Assembly: GCA_000333855.2 (NCBI GenBank)
Contig: CM007320.1
Coordinates: 2,709,684-2,773,683, forward strand
Direction: 5' to 3'
From: Endotrypanum monterogeii
Lineage: Eukaryota > Euglenozoa > Kinetoplastea > Trypanosomatida > Trypanosomatidae
DNA length: 64,000 nucleotides
In this document: positions 60,871 through 64,000 of the stretch, piece by piece
How the letters are laid out: every line of letters starts with the position of its first letter
How positions within the stretch are numbered: position 1 is the stretch's first letter
The notes under the pieces: model-generated
Database searches by the model: none
The model's input: only the letters and a program-made list of their open reading frames with translations
What the model was told of the DNA's origin: nothing
Translations under genes and position numbers: made by a program

Positions 60871-61260
60871 ATGGTCGCCGTTCGCGCTAAGGTTGGCTCC
60901 CGCAGTCAGCTTCGCCAAAAGCAGCTCGCCAAGGGTAAGAAGGTCTTCAAGATCGATTGCAGCATCCCGGCCGCCGATGGCATCTTCAGCGAGGATGTGC
61001 TGAGCAACTTCGAGCAGTTCTTTCAGGACAACACTAAGCTGAACGGCCGCAAGGGCAAGCTGACGGAGAAGGTGCGCCTGACGATGAAGGACAACGTGCT
61101 GACCATCACCACCACGATGGTGTACCGCAAGAAGTACTTCAAGTACCTCACGAAGAAGTTCCTCAAGAAGAAGGACCTGCGCGACTGGATCCGTATCCTT
61201 TCCACCGGTAAGGGGATCTACCAGCTCAAGTACTTCAACATCCAGGATCAGGAGGAATGA
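60871..61260 (+). CDS. RPL22: 60S ribosomal protein eL22
   Basis: 129 aa, the usual length, starting at MVAVRAKVGSRSQ. The basic N terminus is followed by the eL22 core: FKIDCSIPAADGIF, a central LNGRKGKLTEKV strand, and the RNA-binding KYFKYLTKKFLKKKDLRDW segment, ending in an acidic DQEE tail. It binds 28S rRNA on the outer face of the large subunit near the exit tunnel. Codon use is strongly biased to G/C-ending codons (AAG, CTG, GCC) compared with neighbours, as expected for high expression. An in-frame extension upstream to 60697 only translates the leader and (CA)n tract (a Thr-His repeat) and was not used. Confidence 0.97.
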   Translation: MVAVRAKVGSRSQLRQKQLAKGKKVFKIDCSIPAADGIFSEDVLSNFEQFFQDNTKLNGRKGKLTEKVRLTMKDNVLTITTTMVYRKKYFKYLTKKFLKKKDLRDWIRILSTGKGIYQLKYFNIQDQEE

Positions 61261-64000
61261 TGCCACGTCACCATGAACCCTTGCGATGCATAGTGTTCGG
61301 AGTCCTTACGTTTTTCCGTGCAACAAAAACCTTCCCCTTGTCTCCTGAGGAACGCGCGCGTGCAGCCGCGGATATGAACTTCTTTGCTCTACGCGTGTTC
61401 CCCATCCGTATGCACAAATGAAGATGTTTCTTTTTTTTTTTTTGTTTGTTTGTTTCTTCTACTTTTGCCTCCTCTCCTCTTCTTTGGATGTTGCTCTCGT
61501 GTCTCTCTCAATTTTTAAAAAATCGTTGTCACTCTACTACCATAGATTGCATATGGGTGCTCGGTGGGCTGATGCGGTCTGCATGATGTGTATCTGTTTG
61601 TCTGTCTGTCCGTGTGACGGAGAGTGGAAGGGACAGACAAACTAAAGGTATTAATATGCTTGAGGGGGTGCAGATGAAGGAGTAGGGGAAAGAAGACAAG
61701 CGAGAAGAAAACATATATTAAAAAAGGAGAAGCACATCTTCGGCGGCTTTTTTTTTTTGCTACGCACTTCCAGTACTCTTCGTGCAGGTGTGGGTGACGT
61801 TTACGTGGGACTGAACAGCTCATTTTTGTTTGTTCATTTGTTTCTTCTTTTGGCTCTCTGTGGTTTTCCCCCCTCCCGTACACCTCCTCCCTCATGTCTC
61901 GTGCCCTGCATCTTTCTGTATCTCAATTGAGTGAGGAGAGAGGGGACGAGGGGGAAGGGGAGGGGAAGGGTGGTGCCACAGGGAGCCGAGGGATCTTTTT
62001 GATTTACACTTTGGGTGGAAAAAGAACAAAATTTTAAATAGCACTACAAGTGCGCACGCGTGCCTGCACGCATGTCTACTTCTCACGGATATGTGCCGCT
62101 CATTTCTGTCGGTAGCCTCGTAGCATTCAGGCGACCATTTCTTGTCCTTATCGCCCGCATAGTGAAACCGTCTTTTGGTCACTCCTCACAGATGCTTCAT
62201 AACCGTACGAGCGGGTGTCATCGCTGCGCAGCAGCACATGATATGCCTGCAAGGCGGTAAGAGGAACCATGGGTGCCACCCCAACTCACACCGTTTTGCC
62301 CCCTCCTCGCTCTCTTGATTTTGGTCCTCAATTGGGGTGAGGTGGAACAATCTTTGTTGTTTTATTGAATGCTCCAACACACACACACACACACACCGGA
62401 GGGCCCCTCGAGGCAGGGTTTCTCCGAAAATCTGTCTCACCTAGGTCACATCTCTGAAGATGTTTTCTGTTGGATCTCTCAGTCGTCATTAGGCGCTTCG
62501 GTGCGCATCTGTCGGCTGGGCAGCAGTGGTAGATTCCGTGCCGTACATAAATGTATGAAGCACTCGTTCTCGAGGGTGACAGTGACCCAACCAATGTTGC
62601 TACTCCGTTTCCAAGAGCGAACTCCCCACAGTGGGGGTTTTCCCGGGTGTAGATCAGTGTCTCTCAATGAGGTGAAGCGCGGGTAATTACCTCTTGCAAC
62701 CCATGCCGGGAGAACTTCTCCTCAGGAATCTGTGAGTGCTTCCCGGGCTTTGGTATGCTCCCACTGGCGCACAGACATTCCAGTTTTTGATAGCGCACAG
62801 AAACCAGCGAGAGGGGTGTCGAGTTTTTGGTCACAGTTTTAAAGGTCGACGAGAGCACTAGCTGCTGCCGGGGGGCAGCAAGTTCCCCACGTTGCATTTA
62901 TACACCGTGAGGGATCCTTTGTCCCACTTTTCTTGACTCATCAATCAGTTGACTCCGCTCCCTCGAAAAAAAAAAAGTGAATGGGTAATCATTCACAGTT
63001 TGTGCACATCTGTTTGCATTGTTACTTTTTTCTCCTTATACATATTATATTACATAACATATATATATATATATATATATTACAGAAACACGAATCGACT
63101 AAATGTGTGGTGACTCTAAAGGAAATGACACCGTTTTTTTGTATTCCATTTTTATTTTCATGCGTGACGGTTTTTTTCAGTGGATGTCTTGGATGGGCAG
63201 GGAATGTTAATTTTTGTGAAATACGAATCGATTCCTACCCAACCGCGCTGCTCTCACATTTTTTACTTTTTCGATTATAATTCTTTTTTTTTAAATTAGG
63301 TCCGCTGCTACCTCCTCTTCCCATCTCCATCATTCGTCTCCGAACAACAACAACAACTGAGAACTCCGACACAAAGCTTATCCCCTCCCCGTGTGAGAGG
63401 GGAGGTGCAGTGTAGCCGCTTATTCGTGTCTTTATGTTTCCTCTTTCGCATCTCCATTTTCTTATCTTTTTTTTTTTTTTTTTACAGTCGTGCTGCGAAA
63501 CCTGCTCGGCTGGGCTGACTCGACACCGAGTACACACAATCTCGCAGTAAAGCCTCTTCTGCGGTTGTGACGGTGAGGCCCTCGGCTGTTCACTACTGCA
63601 ACCCATCGGTTACGCCTCGTGGGAGAGTCCTTTGTTCTGCGTTATCACACGCACATACACACACACACACACATATATATACTACATATATATATATATA
63701 TATATGTAGTATATAGATACTATATTTTTTTCTCATAAACAAGATTCTTCGTTTTCTTGTGTTCTAATCGAAACGAAAAAAAGAAAAAGGTGGAGCCATA
63801 ACAACTACAAAACGCCTCTGTGGGAGGGGATCAGTAATCTGTTAGGCGTAGAGAATTGGTTGTCACACACGACCCGTTTGTGTACAGGCAAAACCACTTG
63901 TACCTTTTTCTGCCGCTGTTTTTCTGTTCTTTCCTGTTGTTGTAATTTTCGAGCTTTCTTTAAGGCTGCGCACTTGCGTAGGGAGCAACATGGGGGGCTC
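61261..64000 (+). other. 2.7-kb spacer downstream of eL22 to the window end
   Basis: No convincing gene. T/C tracts, (CA)n near 62373-62396, an ordinary-composition block at about 62440-62930 containing a 7-bp-stem hairpin at 62863-62880, (TA)n near 63058-63082, a T/C tract ending in ACAG near 63484-63487, a 40-bp palindrome at 63676-63715, and a final ATG at 63990 whose frame runs off the window and cannot be judged. Confidence 0.6.
63676..63715. repeat. 40-bp perfect TA-rich palindrome
   Basis: TATATACTACAT-type arms mirror ATGTAGTATATA around 63695/63696. It follows a (CA)n tract. Confidence 0.85.

Overview
The window looks like a piece of a trypanosomatid (kinetoplastid) chromosome, most likely from the Leishmania/Leptomonas/Crithidia side of the group (inference). 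All 13 supported protein genes lie on the + strand, have no introns, and are separated by long pyrimidine-rich spacers with T/C tracts followed by AG, as expected for one polycistronic transcription unit matured by spliced-leader trans-splicing. Spacers are full of (TA)n, (CA/TG)n and homopolymer microsatellites. A run of 106 N marks a scaffold gap at 59122-59227, so this is a draft assembly. In seven genes (the SET protein, the second C2 protein, both hypothetical proteins, the HECT ligase, the AOX-like protein and the 202-aa protein) I moved the start to the first ATG compatible with a splice acceptor, because the open frame runs upstream into non-coding leader. The eL22 start was moved inward on homology as well.

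Layout. 0-5 kb: a trypanothione-synthetase-like protein with an intact CHAP amidase signature but a decayed synthetase half, then a SET-domain lysine methyltransferase-like protein. 6.7-20.6 kb: two tandem, very large paralogous multi-C2 proteins (2157 and about 1569 aa) with a shared repeat linker and a shared unnamed C-terminal domain; between them lies a GC-richer block resembling a degenerate SIDER-type retroposon. 22.8-28.6 kb: two large low-complexity proteins of unknown function. 31.3-32.5 kb: proteasome ATPase Rpt6. 37.6-45.3 kb: a giant HECT E3 ligase of the TRIP12/UPL3/Ufd4 type. 47.1-48.6 kb: a divergent alternative-oxidase-like protein that has lost most iron ligands. 49.8-52.3 kb: a gamma-tubulin complex component (GCP2-like). 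54.9-57.8 kb: a DDX24/Mak5-type DEAD-box helicase. 59.6-60.2 kb: a small probable mitochondrial coiled-coil protein. 60.9-61.3 kb: ribosomal protein eL22.

The genes do not form a pathway. Kinetoplastid units mix unrelated functions, and regulation is expected mainly after transcription through 3'UTRs. Two genes deal with ubiquitin/proteasome work (Rpt6, HECT), two with ribosomes (Mak5-like helicase, eL22), and two look mitochondrial (AOX-like, 202-aa protein).

The most unusual content is a set of enzyme-like proteins with missing active sites (the AOX-like protein and the synthetase half of the first gene) and the tandem C2/helical repeat giants. Large gene-free stretches (28.6-31.3, 32.5-37.6 and 61.3-64.0 kb) contain no convincing gene.
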